Below, piece after piece: positions 9,053 to 18,170 of a stretch of 64,000 nucleotides of DNA. Origin of the DNA: Psychrobacter sp. Cmf 22.2 (GTDB lineage: Bacteria > Pseudomonadota > Gammaproteobacteria > Pseudomonadales > Moraxellaceae); the NCBI RefSeq assembly GCF_001921745.1, contig NZ_MRYA01000009.1:18945-82944 (forward strand), written 5' to 3'. Below the pieces are notes generated by a model, which had not been told where the DNA came from, did not search any database, and saw nothing but the letters and a program-made list of their open reading frames with translations. Numbering within the stretch: position 1 is the first letter of the stretch; every line of letters begins with the position of its first letter. The position numbers and the translations under genes were made by a program.

Positions 9053-9997
9053 TTAACGGCGTACATCAACAGGCGCGCCGCCTTTTGGCCAATCTTTGTC
9101 TTTGTTGGCTTTGACAGGGCGCGGCAAGTGGGTAAAGTAGCTGGCCACATCGATGGCTTCTTGATCGGTTAGGGTATTGCCTTGACCAAACGGCATTTTA
9201 CCTTTCACAAAGGCTGCTGCCTTATAGGTACGTGCCATACCTGCGCCGTCGTTGAATGAGTTTTCACCAGCGACGGCAGGATATACGTAGGTGCCGTCGT
9301 CATTGTATTGACCTTCACCATTTTCACCATGACAGGTGCTACAGGTATTGGCAAATATCTCCTTGCCTTTGACGGGGTCTGGGGTCAGTGTGTTGTCAAT
9401 CTTGACAAACCCACGGCCTTCTGGCGATACCTTAATAGGCATATCTTGTGATAGCCATGTCATATAAGAGATAAAGGCATTCATCTCCTCTGAATCTAGA
9501 TCCAGTGGCGTGCCGTTCATCGAACGCTGTAAGCAGCCATTGACCCGTTCTTGTAACGAGTTGACGCGAGCATCACGCGAGCGGTAAATCGGAAAGATAC
9601 CCGGTAGGCCATTCCACGGTGCGGCATAGGCTTCTGAGCCATTGGCTAAGTGACAGCTGGTACAATTGAGCTTGTTGCCGACGTTATTTGGCAGCTCTCG
9701 GTACGTATGATTGGCAAGCTCCAACCCTCGGCGGACAGCGGCGCCATATTCATTATCAGGGATGGTCGACTCATCTGGCATGCTGATGTTTAGTTTGGCA
9801 CCGGGGTTTGCGGCCATGTCGTTTTTAATCTCAGCGGCGCGTGCTTCAAGCGATTTGACGCGGGCGAGGGCTTCTGCTTCTTCGACACGGTCCACCGCCT
9901 TGGTCTCTGAGTCGCTACAGGCCGTGATGCCAGTGGCACCGACAGCCACGATAGTCGCCAACAAAAAAGGCGACGGTATTGCTAGAAATGTTTTCAC
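9053..9997 (-). CDS. tsdA: TsdA-type dihaem cytochrome c, probable thiosulfate dehydrogenase lipoprotein
   Basis: 314 residues. The N-terminus is a lipoprotein signal with lipobox ITAC and Cys27. A short coiled or linker region spans about 35-70. Two haem sites follow: CTSCH (112-116) and CSTCH (219-223). In TsdA enzymes, which join two thiosulfates into tetrathionate in the periplasm, haem 1 has a Cys axial ligand and haem 2 uses neighbouring Lys/Met. Cys155 in GCLQRSMNG and Lys267-Met268 in KGKMPFGQG fall where those ligands are expected. The gene stands alone, with no partner cytochrome beside it. Tetrathionate reduction is possible instead, since some TsdA run both ways. Confidence 0.8.
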   Translation of the reverse strand: MKTFLAIPSPFLLATIVAVGATGITACSDSETKAVDRVEEAEALARVKSLEARAAEIKNDMAANPGAKLNISMPDESTIPDNEYGAAVRRGLELANHTYRELPNNVGNKLNCTSCHLANGSEAYAAPWNGLPGIFPIYRSRDARVNSLQERVNGCLQRSMNGTPLDLDSEEMNAFISYMTWLSQDMPIKVSPEGRGFVKIDNTLTPDPVKGKEIFANTCSTCHGENGEGQYNDDGTYVYPAVAGENSFNDGAGMARTYKAAAFVKGKMPFGQGNTLTDQEAIDVASYFTHLPRPVKANKDKDWPKGGAPVDVRR

Positions 9998-10016
9998 TGG
10001 AATATCCTTATTATAA

Positions 10017-10314
10017 AAGATAATATCTGAATATATATTTATATGGTAATTTAACCGTCATGCTGATAGAACTGTGCCTAATCTAGGTCTGGAGTAAGTG
10101 CTGTATCAATAAAAAAGCAAGCCGGATATTTAGCCGGTAAATAACAATATAAATAGATAATAAGCAGTAAGTTGCTAGAAACATAATTGTAGCAAATATA
10201 ACGTGTTAAAGTATATAAATACGTAAAGTGTCACAGTTTATGCGCAAGCGCTTACCCGCTAATAAGGTCAGAATCGTCAATCATAAACGCAATGCTATAG
10301 ATAGCGACAAACCG
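10017..10314. other. Intergenic AT-rich region upstream of tsdA
   Basis: No gene is supported in the 10017-10511 spacer. The first 300 bases are AT-rich and should hold the leftward tsdA promoter; no clear -35/-10 pair was chosen. The rest holds a strong terminator and one copy of a dispersed repeat. Confidence 0.5.
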
Positions 10315-10356
10315 AAAAAAGGCGCTTAACCACACATGGGTTAAGCGCCTTTTTTT
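10315..10356. terminator. Strong bidirectional terminator downstream of the SDR gene
   Basis: A 17-bp perfect stem with core GGCGCTTAACC / GGTTAAGCGCC, loop ACACATG, and A and T tracts on the two sides. It ends the leftward SDR transcript and would also stop rightward transcription. Confidence 0.9.
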
Positions 10357-10407
10357 GACAATTCTAAGTAAAATCAGTAGGTAACTGTACCATGTGTGAG
10401 GAGTGTC

Positions 10408-10474
10408 AATTTTTCTTGCTGCGCCTACGCCGATAGAGGCGCTGCCAAACTGCTCCCAGTCGTACTGTGTCTGT
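10408..10474 (+). repeat. Dispersed repeat, left copy
   Basis: About 67 bases containing TTGCTGCGCCTACGC, CTCCCAGTC and CTGTGTC. It aligns with the reverse complement of 11575-11651 through most of its length with scattered mismatches and small gaps. It lies in the 3' untranslated part of the SDR transcript, between stop codon and terminator. Confidence 0.7.
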
Positions 10475-10511
10475 TTTATAGGGAGGTAACTCCAGATAGA
10501 ACAAGAAAAAA

Positions 10512-11525
10512 TCATCTGCCATGATTGGGTTTTTTGGCACGTCGCGGTTTTAGCTTGCGAGATAACTTATTGACGTCGTTTAACACTTGACTATATCGCG
10601 CTGGAAAGATGCGCTGTACGGCATCGATCATTTTGGCATCGTTGCCAATCAGGCAGCGGCGCTGGTTGGTCGCGGCCGCCTGCAAAATGATCCAAGCGGC
10701 ATCACTGGCATCGAACTTCAAAAACTTATTAAAACTTCTGATGGCTTTTGGGCCAGTACGCATGCCAATATCGTTTATGCTGTCATTACCACGCGCACTG
10801 TTGGCGATATTGGTTTTAATACCTCCTGGATGGATACAGGTCGCTGACACGCCGCAGCGCTGAATATCTAACTCTTGACGCAGGCTCTCGGTAAAGCCGC
10901 GCACTGCAAACTTGCTAGCGTTATAGGCGGATTGTGAGGGCTGGGCGGTCAGTCCAAAGAGACTGGAGATATTGACGATATGACCATGCTCAGAAAACTG
11001 GCGGGCGTTTTTGTCTGTGTGATTGCTATTGTCCGTTTCAGTGGCTTTGACACTATTTTTAATCAAAGGCAGAAACGCCTTGGTGCCGTAAACCACACCC
11101 CAAAAATTAATATCCATCACCCATTCAAGCTCGCTGATGCTACTGCCCTCTACGGTAGAATATAGCGCCACGCCTGCATTGTTAAAGATAAAATTCACTT
11201 TGCTATGATCGCTCATGACATCAACGGCCCAAGCTTCAACCGCTTTATTGTCTGAGACATCAAGTATTGTTGTAGTCGCCTTAATATCGTAACCAACCAG
11301 CAAATCCTTGGTTTGGGCCAATTGCTCAGCGTTGATATCGGATAGCGCAACATGACAGCCCATTTGCGCTAAATGAATGGCAAGCTCACGTCCCATGCCA
11401 GAACCTGCACCAGTAATAGCGGCAACATGATCTCGGTAATAAGGGGTGATGTCATGGTCTTGATTAGATGAAAAGGGCAGGTGTTGGCGTAATGAGCTTG
11501 CCATAGTAGTAACGTTATTCAGCAT
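10512..11525 (-). CDS. Short-chain dehydrogenase/reductase (SDR family)
   Basis: 337 residues, longer than the typical 250-residue SDR because of about 30 extra N-terminal residues and a basic C-terminal tail. The cofactor loop TGAGSGMG is at 38-45, NNAG at about 117, the catalytic Ser in NISSLFG and YNASK with catalytic Tyr and Lys. The conserved Asp after the second strand (SDINAEQ) suggests NAD preference. The substrate cannot be told from sequence. The gene is bracketed by inverted copies of a dispersed repeat and has its own terminator. Confidence 0.88.
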   Translation of the reverse strand: MLNNVTTMASSLRQHLPFSSNQDHDITPYYRDHVAAITGAGSGMGRELAIHLAQMGCHVALSDINAEQLAQTKDLLVGYDIKATTTILDVSDNKAVEAWAVDVMSDHSKVNFIFNNAGVALYSTVEGSSISELEWVMDINFWGVVYGTKAFLPLIKNSVKATETDNSNHTDKNARQFSEHGHIVNISSLFGLTAQPSQSAYNASKFAVRGFTESLRQELDIQRCGVSATCIHPGGIKTNIANSARGNDSINDIGMRTGPKAIRSFNKFLKFDASDAAWIILQAAATNQRRCLIGNDAKMIDAVQRIFPARYSQVLNDVNKLSRKLKPRRAKKPNHGR

Positions 11526-11574
11526 GGTAAACAGTCCTTTGTCACAGTTATTAATGGTCAGTCCAATATGAAAA

Positions 11575-11651
11575 AGATACAGCGGGACTGGGATGAATTT
11601 TTTGCAGCCCCTGTCTGCGTAGGCACAGCAAGCCAGAAAAATTTATACCAG
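11575..11651 (-). repeat. Dispersed repeat, right copy (inverted relative to left copy)
   Basis: On the minus strand it contains TTGCTGTGCCTACGCAGAC, then TCCCAGTC and CTGTATC in the same order as the copy at 10408-10474. It lies just upstream of the SDR start. The remainder of the 11526-11971 spacer is AT-rich without an evident gene, apart from the clpX terminator. Confidence 0.7.
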
Positions 11652-11883
11652 TTTCGCGTTATTAAATAACGTAGCCATTTTATTTAGTAACGACTATAGT
11701 CATTAACGGTCAGTATCTAAACTCAAGATTAAGTTAAACGGTAGCAATTAAATATAATGATGAAAATGGAATAACTACATTAGCATGATTTTAATTTTAT
11801 CTACTTCTCATTAATAGACGCTGCTGTCATTTTTGGTGTAACGGACATTTTGAGGATTTGGTGAAAACAAATAAACAGACATA

Positions 11884-11918
11884 AAAAAAGCGTCTTAGCA
11901 TGAAATGCTAGACGCTTT
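11884..11918 (-). terminator. Terminator of clpX
   Basis: On the minus strand AAAGCGTC and TAGCAT pair with ATGCTA and GACGCTTT, with a one-base bulge, and a T tract follows. It lies 54 bases past the clpX stop. Confidence 0.85.
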
Positions 11919-11971
11919 CTCTACAATAATAGCCAATTACTTGTGATTAACTGTCTTAACTAAACAATAAA

Positions 11972-13246
11972 TTAAGCAATCTTAGGTGTTTTACCTTCGT
12001 TGATAACCTGCTCATCAACCATTACTGTTTTGGCGTTCTTCATTGATGGTAGCTCATACATAGTCTCAAGTAGAGCGTTTTCAACGATAGAGCGCAGACC
12101 ACGGGCGCCCGTCTTACGCTCCATTGCTTTTTTGGCAATTGCATCAAGCGCTTCTTGAGTAAAGCTAATGTCAGCACCTTCCATATCGAACAAGTACTTA
12201 TACTGTTTTACCAGTGCGTTTTTAGGTTCAGTTAGGATCTGTACCAGTGCTTCTTCGTCAAGCTCCTCAAGTGCTGCCAACACTGGCAAACGACCGATTA
12301 GCTCAGGAATAAGACCAAACTTAATCAAATCTTCTGGCTCGACTTGTTGGAGCAAATCTGAGCTGCGGCGACTGTCATCTTTTGAGCTGACATCAGCGTT
12401 AAAGCCAATGCCGCCTTTTTCAGTACGCTGCTGAATCACCTGATCAAGACCTGCAAATGCCCCACCAACGATGATGAGGATATTACTGGTATCCACTTGA
12501 ATTAGCTCTTGCTGCGGGTGCTTACGTCCACCGTGTGGCGGGATAGCAGCGACTGTACCTTCGATAAGCTTGAGCAAGGCTTGTTGCACACCTTCGCCTG
12601 ACACATCGCGCGTGATAGACGGGTTATCGCCTTTTTTACTGATTTTATCAATCTCATCAATATAAATGATACCTTGCTCAGCTTTGCTCACATCATAGTC
12701 AGAGGCTTGTAATAGCTTTTGTACAATGTTTTCTACGTCTTCACCGACATAACCAGCTTCGGTTAAAGTAGTGGCGTCCGCCATCGCAAAAGGTACATCT
12801 AGTAGACGTGCTAAGGTCTGCGCAAGTAAAGTCTTACCAGAACCAGTCGGCCCAATCAGCAAGATATTACTTTTAGCTAGCTCAACCATTGCATCATCAG
12901 CACCGATTTTAGCTTTTTTACTATCATTAGCTAAGGTTTGGCTAACTTTTAGACGCTTATAATGGTTGTAAACAGCAACAGACAGTGCTTTTTTGGCAGC
13001 GTCTTGACCGATGACGTACTCATCAAGCTTGGCACGCAACTCTTTAGGAGTTGGCAGTTTTTTATTGACCCATGAGGTATCAATTTCGCCATCAGAGTCA
13101 TTATCAGTTGCGCTATCAGCGATTAGATCTGTACATAGTTCAATACATTCGTTACAGATATTGGCATCGTCAGCGGCAATAAGCTGCTTAACTTCGCTTT
13201 TGGCTTTGCCACAAAACGAGCAATGCGGGTTGTTATCTTCTGCCAT
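11972..13246 (-). CDS. clpX: ATP-dependent Clp protease ATP-binding subunit ClpX
   Basis: 424 residues from the ATG at 13246, selected because AGGAG lies 8 bases before it. A GTG nine bases further upstream is less likely. ClpX is a hexameric AAA+ unfoldase that feeds tagged proteins such as SsrA-tagged chains to ClpP. An N-terminal four-Cys zinc domain ([12 protein letters not shown]) is followed by Walker A GPTGSGKT, Walker [10 protein letters not shown] and sensor/arginine motifs ending in [12 protein letters not shown]. The gene follows clpP in the usual tig-clpP-clpX order. Confidence 0.97.
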   Translation of the reverse strand: MAEDNNPHCSFCGKAKSEVKQLIAADDANICNECIELCTDLIADSATDNDSDGEIDTSWVNKKLPTPKELRAKLDEYVIGQDAAKKALSVAVYNHYKRLKVSQTLANDSKKAKIGADDAMVELAKSNILLIGPTGSGKTLLAQTLARLLDVPFAMADATTLTEAGYVGEDVENIVQKLLQASDYDVSKAEQGIIYIDEIDKISKKGDNPSITRDVSGEGVQQALLKLIEGTVAAIPPHGGRKHPQQELIQVDTSNILIIVGGAFAGLDQVIQQRTEKGGIGFNADVSSKDDSRRSSDLLQQVEPEDLIKFGLIPELIGRLPVLAALEELDEEALVQILTEPKNALVKQYKYLFDMEGADISFTQEALDAIAKKAMERKTGARGLRSIVENALLETMYELPSMKNAKTVMVDEQVINEGKTPKIA

Positions 13247-13345
13247 ATAAGGCACTCCTAAAATTTAAAGCTTATAAATATTTGGCGTGTGTCCATTACA
13301 GCCCAAACGCCAAGAGTTCAGGCCGAAGGGAAGTATCAGTCAATA

Positions 13346-14032
13346 CTACAAAGAATCCGGGCGGCGCTCTAACACTTCATCAACCAGACCATACTCTTTG
13401 GCCTCACGGGCATCTAACCAAAAGTCACGCTCAACGTCTTTTTCGATCTTCTCTACTGGTTGACCAGTACGCTCAGCCAAAATCTCATTTAAGCGCGCGC
13501 GTGTTTTTAGAATTTCACGAGCGTTAATTTCGATATCTGTTGCCTGACCTTGAGCACCACCTGAAGGCTGATGAATCATGACACGAGAATTGGCTAGTGC
13601 ATAACGTTTGCCTTTTTGACCAGCGGCCAATAGGAAAGAGCCCATGCTGTAAGCACCGCCCATACAGATAGTCGATACTTCAGGTTTGATAAAATTCATA
13701 GTATCAAAAATAGCCAAACCTGCACTGACTGAACCACCTGGTGAATTGATATATAAATGGATATCTTTATCAGGGTTTTCAGCTTCTAAAAATAGCAGCT
13801 GTGCGACGATTAGATTGGCCATGTGGTCTTCGACTTGACCTGTCAAAAATATCACACGCTCACGCAGCAAGCGCGAGAAGATATCAAAAGAGCGTTCACC
13901 GCGTGACGACTGTTCGACAACCATAGGCACCAATGCAGCTTGAGGTGCATTTTGCATGCTTTGCACATCGTTGTGCGCACTCATTAGCATATCAAAATGA
14001 GGGTTGGCGGTGATGCGATCATAATCTGTCAT
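13346..14032 (-). CDS. clpP: ATP-dependent Clp protease proteolytic subunit ClpP
   Basis: 228 residues from the ATG at 14032, which has AGGA 6 bases upstream. The open frame continues six codons to a TTG. The catalytic Ser is in [14 protein letters not shown] (about residue 129) and the His in VMIHQPSGG (about 154). An Asp completes the triad in the C-terminal part. About 30 N-terminal residues precede the conserved core and probably include a propeptide. ClpP forms the tetradecameric chamber partnered by ClpX, encoded 99 bases downstream. Confidence 0.96.
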   Translation of the reverse strand: MTDYDRITANPHFDMLMSAHNDVQSMQNAPQAALVPMVVEQSSRGERSFDIFSRLLRERVIFLTGQVEDHMANLIVAQLLFLEAENPDKDIHLYINSPGGSVSAGLAIFDTMNFIKPEVSTICMGGAYSMGSFLLAAGQKGKRYALANSRVMIHQPSGGAQGQATDIEINAREILKTRARLNEILAERTGQPVEKIEKDVERDFWLDAREAKEYGLVDEVLERRPDSL

Positions 14033-14050
14033 AAAATGTCCTATAAACAA

Positions 14051-14473
14051 GTGTATAAAATAGAGTTCAAAATGAGCTAAGGGTTTGTCATGCTACAGTC
14101 TAATAATGGTATGCAAAATAGTGTATCAGACAATAATATATAAGCGTTATTAAGTATTAAGCCTTATTTAATATAAACACTTCGTAATCAACAACCATAG
14201 TAATTAATAACAACAACTGACGCTATGATAACTGGTTTAATTATGAGGCTGTATTAATTTTCAGTTAACTTCAACAATCAATAGTAATACTCAATGACTT
14301 GGCACCTAAAATAATCGGACTTCTACGTTTGCGTTTATACAAACCCTAAAAAGTAGCGATTAAACGGACAGCGTGACTCACAATAACAATTTAAATGGCT
14401 GTACAAAGAATGGTTTCCTATTGATAGGGTGTTTGTGCTCAATTATCAAGGGGTAGCCTCATAAACCACGAAT
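14051..14473. other. Intergenic region between tig terminator and clpP
   Basis: About 420 AT-rich bases upstream of clpP with no supported gene. It should hold the clpP promoter. No sigma-32-like element could be identified with confidence. Confidence 0.4.
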
Positions 14474-14504
14474 AAAAATGCCCCAACAAATCGTTAGGGC
14501 ATTC
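14474..14504 (-). terminator. Terminator of tig
   Basis: On the minus strand AATGCCCTAAC pairs with GTTGGGGCATT around GATTT (11 bp with one wobble) and is followed by a T run. It separates tig from clpP, so the two are probably separate transcripts at least in part. Confidence 0.88.
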
Positions 14505-14541
14505 TTGTTACACTCTAATTCAATAGCGCAAAAACGCTAAT

Positions 14542-15885
14542 TTACATAGCTTGTTGCTGTTGTTGCTGAGCGGCCAGTAAGTCTTGGTAGCTAACTTCTT
14601 TGTCAGTTACGTTACCTTGATCAATGAGATAATCAACCACTTGGTCTTCTAATACAACAGACTCGATGTTGGCGCGTTGCTGCTTGTCATTGGTGTAGTA
14701 CTCGATGACTTCGCTTGGGTCTTCATAGTTTTCTGCAGCTTCTTTAATGAAGTTCTCAACACGCTCTTGATCTACTTTAAGGTTTTGTGTGTCGATAACA
14801 CGGGCAACGATGATACCAAGACGGGCTGCACGTAGTGCTTGCTCTTCAAATAGTTCATTTGGCAGCATGTCTTTATCAAAGCTATCAGCACTAGCGCCAA
14901 ACTGCTGAGAAAAACGCTGCATCATCATGTTGCGTTGACGCTCGATTTCTTGCTCTAGCATGGCGTTTGGTACGTCAAACTCGTTCTTTTCTAGCAAGGC
15001 ATCAAAAGTCGCTTGCTTGACTTGGCTACGAGCCGCGTTTTTGATTTCGCGCTCCATGTTTTTACGTACGTCTTCTTTTAGCTTATCAACGCCGCCTTCG
15101 GTCACGCCGAATAACTCTAGGAACTCGTCGTCGATTTCAGGTAGTTTTGATTTTTCGACCAGTTTTACGTTGATTTTGAACTGTGCTTCTTTACCCGCTA
15201 GGTTTTCTGCTTGGTAATCTTCTGGGAAGGTCACATCGATGACTTTTTCTTCGCCAGCTTTCATGCCTTTGATGCCCGCTTCAAAACCTGGGATCATCTG
15301 GTTGCTACCGATAATCAATTTAAAGTCTTCAGCTGAGCCACCTTCGAACTTCTCACCATCAATTGAACCTTCAAAGTCAAAAGTCACTTGGTTATCTTTG
15401 GCTGCCATGCCTTTTTTCTCGACAAACTCTTGACGCTGCTTTTGCAAGTTTTCGATCATAGTATCGACGTCTTCATCTTTAACAGTCGCGGTATGACGCT
15501 CAACTTCGATCTCATTGATACCCTGAACGTCAACTTCTGGGAAGATTTCGACAGTCGCTTGATAAACTAAGAAGTCGTCTTCTAATTTAACATCGTCGAT
15601 GTTTGGCATGCCAACGGCGCGGATGTCTTCAGACTTGATTGCTTCAAACACGGTATCGCGAATCACATCATTGATCACTTCTTGCTGAATACCAGCACCA
15701 TACTGTGAACGGATATGAGACATTGGAACGTTACCTTTACGGAAACCGTCAATCTTGGCAGTCTTCGCCACTTGACGAATACGGCCTTCAACTTTATTTT
15801 GAATTTTTTCAACAGGAACTTTCACCGTCAGCTGGGTTTCTTTTTCCGACAGCTTGTTGGTTGTGACTTGTAAATCTGTAGCCAT
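14542..15885 (-). CDS. tig: Trigger factor, ribosome-associated chaperone and peptidyl-prolyl isomerase
   Basis: 447 residues from the ATG at 15885 ([20 protein letters not shown]), preceded by AAAGGTG 8 bases upstream. The frame is open about 95 codons further, but that extension does not resemble trigger factor. The ribosome-binding domain (1-150) carries the signature GFRKGNVP. The FKBP-type isomerase domain (about 150-245) contains [11 protein letters not shown] and FEGGSAEDF, and a long helical chaperone domain follows. The C-terminus ends in a Gln run. Trigger factor meets nascent chains at the ribosome exit. Confidence 0.96.
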   Translation of the reverse strand: MATDLQVTTNKLSEKETQLTVKVPVEKIQNKVEGRIRQVAKTAKIDGFRKGNVPMSHIRSQYGAGIQQEVINDVIRDTVFEAIKSEDIRAVGMPNIDDVKLEDDFLVYQATVEIFPEVDVQGINEIEVERHTATVKDEDVDTMIENLQKQRQEFVEKKGMAAKDNQVTFDFEGSIDGEKFEGGSAEDFKLIIGSNQMIPGFEAGIKGMKAGEEKVIDVTFPEDYQAENLAGKEAQFKINVKLVEKSKLPEIDDEFLELFGVTEGGVDKLKEDVRKNMEREIKNAARSQVKQATFDALLEKNEFDVPNAMLEQEIERQRNMMMQRFSQQFGASADSFDKDMLPNELFEEQALRAARLGIIVARVIDTQNLKVDQERVENFIKEAAENYEDPSEVIEYYTNDKQQRANIESVVLEDQVVDYLIDQGNVTDKEVSYQDLLAAQQQQQQAM

Positions 15886-16373
15886 GTTAATTACACCTTT
15901 ATGATTAAAATAACAGGCAATCGCCCCTCTAAATATACAAGGGTTATGCCGATTGCCATTGGAATGAATAGGGGCACTAAAGTACTTATGTTTCGATACT
16001 GATAGGTTGGTCATCAGATAGTGCAAATAACACCATCTAATATCCAATACTGATAATTCAAAACCAATCTTCTCTACCAAAAGCGTTGCAATGACTGTTG
16101 CACTGTCATACGTTGTGCATTTATAAACATTGTGCTTTTGTAAATGGTACAGTCGACCAGAAACTTGCAATAAAATTTTAAAAGTAGAACAGTATAATCT
16201 ATCTGTTAATTAAAGTAAAAGCTATCTGTCAGGATGGACGGTAAGCAAAAGTACTAGTAAACGAAAGCACTAATAAAGATGCTTTAATAAACAAGTATAG
16301 AAAGTTAAGACTAAAAACTTATTATCATATAAAAAACGAACACTATTTATGTCAGTAGCCATTATATAAATAG
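15886..16373. other. Intergenic region upstream of tig with a leader hairpin
   Basis: Bases 15916-15957 form an inverted repeat (GGCAATCG with CGATTGCC, plus an inner CCC/GGG). On the minus strand this lies 31 bases before the tig start, just ahead of its ribosome-binding site. Bases 16247-16278 hold two degenerate 16-base tandem units. No gene is supported. Confidence 0.45.
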
Positions 16374-17009
16374 CTATAACTGCTCTAATAGTTGCTGGAT
16401 AGCTTGCCCGCGGTGGCTGATACTATTTTTGACAGCAGCACTTAAGCTTGCGGCAGTTGCTTGCAGATTAGGTAACCAAAACAGCGGATCATAACCAAAG
16501 CCGCCGTCACCATGCGGCGTCTCCAAAATTTCCCCATGCCATAGACCTTGGGCGATAATCGGCAGCGGATCATCAGCATGACGTACCATTGCTAGTACGC
16601 AGACGAACATACCATCGATGGGGGTATCCAGCTGCTCATCACGGATAGGGCGCAAGTCAGCGATGAGCTTGGCGTTGTTCTTGGTATCGTTGCCATGTTC
16701 GTCTGCGTAGCGCGCTGAGTAGATGCCTGGTGCATTTCCTAAAACTGGCACACATAAGCCTGAGTCATCAGCAATAGCTGGCAGTCCGCTGATTCGGCTG
16801 GCATGACGCGCTTTAATGATGGCGTTTTCAACGAAGCTTAAACCATCCTCGACAGCGTCCTCAATCTCTAATTGTCCTTGCGGTACGATAGTAATGTCTA
16901 AGTTGGCTTCAGTGAAGAGTCTTTTAAATTCTGCAAGTTTGCCTTGGTTATTACTGGCAAGCACCCACTGGTTTTGAGTAGTTTTGGATAATGGTAAAGC
17001 TGGACTCAT
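16374..17009 (-). CDS. rdgB: dITP/XTP pyrophosphatase (RdgB/HAM1 family)
   Basis: 211 residues from the ATG at 17009, preferred because GGA lies 8 bases upstream. An ATG three codons earlier at 17018 is an alternative. It hydrolyses dITP, XTP and similar deaminated purine nucleotides to monophosphates, keeping them out of DNA and RNA. Conserved blocks are VLASNNQGKLAEF, ADDSGLCVPVLGNAPGIYSARYA and GDGGFGYDPLFWLP. SISHRGQA is at the C-terminus. It is divergent from sodB and apparently monocistronic. Confidence 0.95.
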   Translation of the reverse strand: MSPALPLSKTTQNQWVLASNNQGKLAEFKRLFTEANLDITIVPQGQLEIEDAVEDGLSFVENAIIKARHASRISGLPAIADDSGLCVPVLGNAPGIYSARYADEHGNDTKNNAKLIADLRPIRDEQLDTPIDGMFVCVLAMVRHADDPLPIIAQGLWHGEILETPHGDGGFGYDPLFWLPNLQATAASLSAAVKNSISHRGQAIQQLLEQL

Positions 17010-17195
17010 AAAGTACATCCGTCATTGATAGTCATATATGATTAATAGTTATAAAGGTAAAAAACAACATCAGTCCTGCGTCATAATCTAATAGTTCTGT
17101 TGTATGCCGACTCTATAGTTTAATAAAATGTGCACGAAACAAGATACTATCAATAAAGCTTATAACATTCAGTAACTGATATTGTGCAAATGCTT

Positions 17196-17204
17196 TGCTA
17201 TAAT
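17196..17204 (+). promoter_or_regulatory. Extended -10 promoter candidate for sodB
   Basis: TG-C-TATAAT, an extended -10 with perfect hexamer, lies about 280 bases upstream of sodB. This would give a long leader that includes the direct repeat at 17262-17295. Confidence 0.5.
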
Positions 17205-17261
17205 AGCTGGCAAGCTACAGTGAATTATAGCTTATAGCTTGTGAATTTAAAGTTGATAATA

Positions 17262-17295
17262 GCTTTTAAGTCAATTACTTGGCTTTTAAGTGAAT
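17262..17295 (+). repeat. 14-bp direct repeat at 20-bp spacing upstream of sodB
   Basis: GCTTTTAAGTCAAT (17262-17275) and GCTTTTAAGTGAAT (17282-17295) differ at one base and start 20 bases apart, about two helical turns. They could be a regulator site or the result of local duplication. Confidence 0.55.
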
Positions 17296-17476
17296 AACAA
17301 TGTTTACGCTAATTTTCTTAAATTAGCCTTTAGATTCATCCTGATGGGCACTAGCGCATCAAGCAATAACGTTCATTCATTAACAATAAACTCAGCCAAT
17401 TTAGCTCGGTATTTTGTGGTGTCTTGTTTGATATACACAAAATATGAGTGGCCAAATAAGCAAGGATAAAATAACT

Positions 17477-18109
17477 ATGTCAAATATTAAACTACCAGAT
17501 CTTCCTTATGCCAAGGACGCACTTGAGCCCCATATCAGTGCCGAAACACTAGAGTATCATCATGATAAGCATCACGCAGCTTATGTGAATAAATTAAAAG
17601 ACTTGCTACCAGGTTCTGGTTTAGAAGACAAAACGCTGCCAGAGATCATTGAAGCGACTGCGAAAGACGACAGCAAGCAGACTATGTTTAACCAAGCAGC
17701 GCAAGTTTGGAACCATACGTTCTACTGGAACTGCATGACGCCAGACAATGGTGGCGGCGAACCTACTGGTGATCTAAAAGGTAAAATCGAAGAAGATTTC
17801 GGTAGCTATGATAAGTTCCGTGAAGAGTTCAAAAACGCAGCAACGTCACAGTTTGGTTCAGGTTGGGCATGGCTAGTCGCTGACAAAGTTGGCGGCAAAT
17901 TGTCTATCATGAAAACCAGTGATGCTGATAACCCACTTGCGCATGACAAAGTAGCGGTATTGACTTGTGACGTATGGGAGCACGCTTACTACATCGATTA
18001 TCGCAACCGTCGTCCTGACTATGTCGATACGTTCCTAGACAAGCTAGTGAACTGGGACTACGCAAACGCTAAATATAAAGGTCAAGATGCGGGTGTTGAA
18101 GGTAAGTAA
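17477..18109 (+). CDS. sodB: Superoxide dismutase, iron type
   Basis: 210 residues from the ATG at 17477, preceded by AAGGA. An ATG 11 codons upstream lacks a comparable site. It disproportionates superoxide in the cytoplasm. The N-terminal metal His is in EYHHDKHH, the second in QVWNHTFYW and the Asp and His ligands in DVWEHAYYIDY. The motif QVWNHTFYWNCM and the overall pattern match the Fe type more than the Mn type. It ends in a terminator shared with the convergent HEPN-like gene. The long leader suggests post-transcriptional control, which is inferred only. Confidence 0.95.
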   Translation: MSNIKLPDLPYAKDALEPHISAETLEYHHDKHHAAYVNKLKDLLPGSGLEDKTLPEIIEATAKDDSKQTMFNQAAQVWNHTFYWNCMTPDNGGGEPTGDLKGKIEEDFGSYDKFREEFKNAATSQFGSGWAWLVADKVGGKLSIMKTSDADNPLAHDKVAVLTCDVWEHAYYIDYRNRRPDYVDTFLDKLVNWDYANAKYKGQDAGVEGK

Positions 18110-18140
18110 GCCTCTTTAGACTTGACTAGTAAATAAAAAG

Positions 18141-18165
18141 AGGACGCTGAGAAGCGTCCTTTTTT
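18141..18165. terminator. Bidirectional terminator between sodB and the HEPN-like gene
   Basis: AGGACGCT (18141-18148) pairs with AGCGTCCT (18153-18160), with A and T tracts on the two sides. It can end both convergent transcripts. Confidence 0.88.
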
Positions 18166-18170
18166 ATTAA

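Noticed and set aside
10252..10515. 87-codon minus-strand open frame downstream of the SDR gene
   Set aside because: It runs through the strong terminator at 10315-10356 and the dispersed repeat, and its product has no domain-like character.
15886..16170. N-terminal extension of trigger factor to position 16170
   Set aside because: The extra 95 residues do not resemble the family, while the ATG at 15885 has a good ribosome-binding site and the conserved N-terminus.
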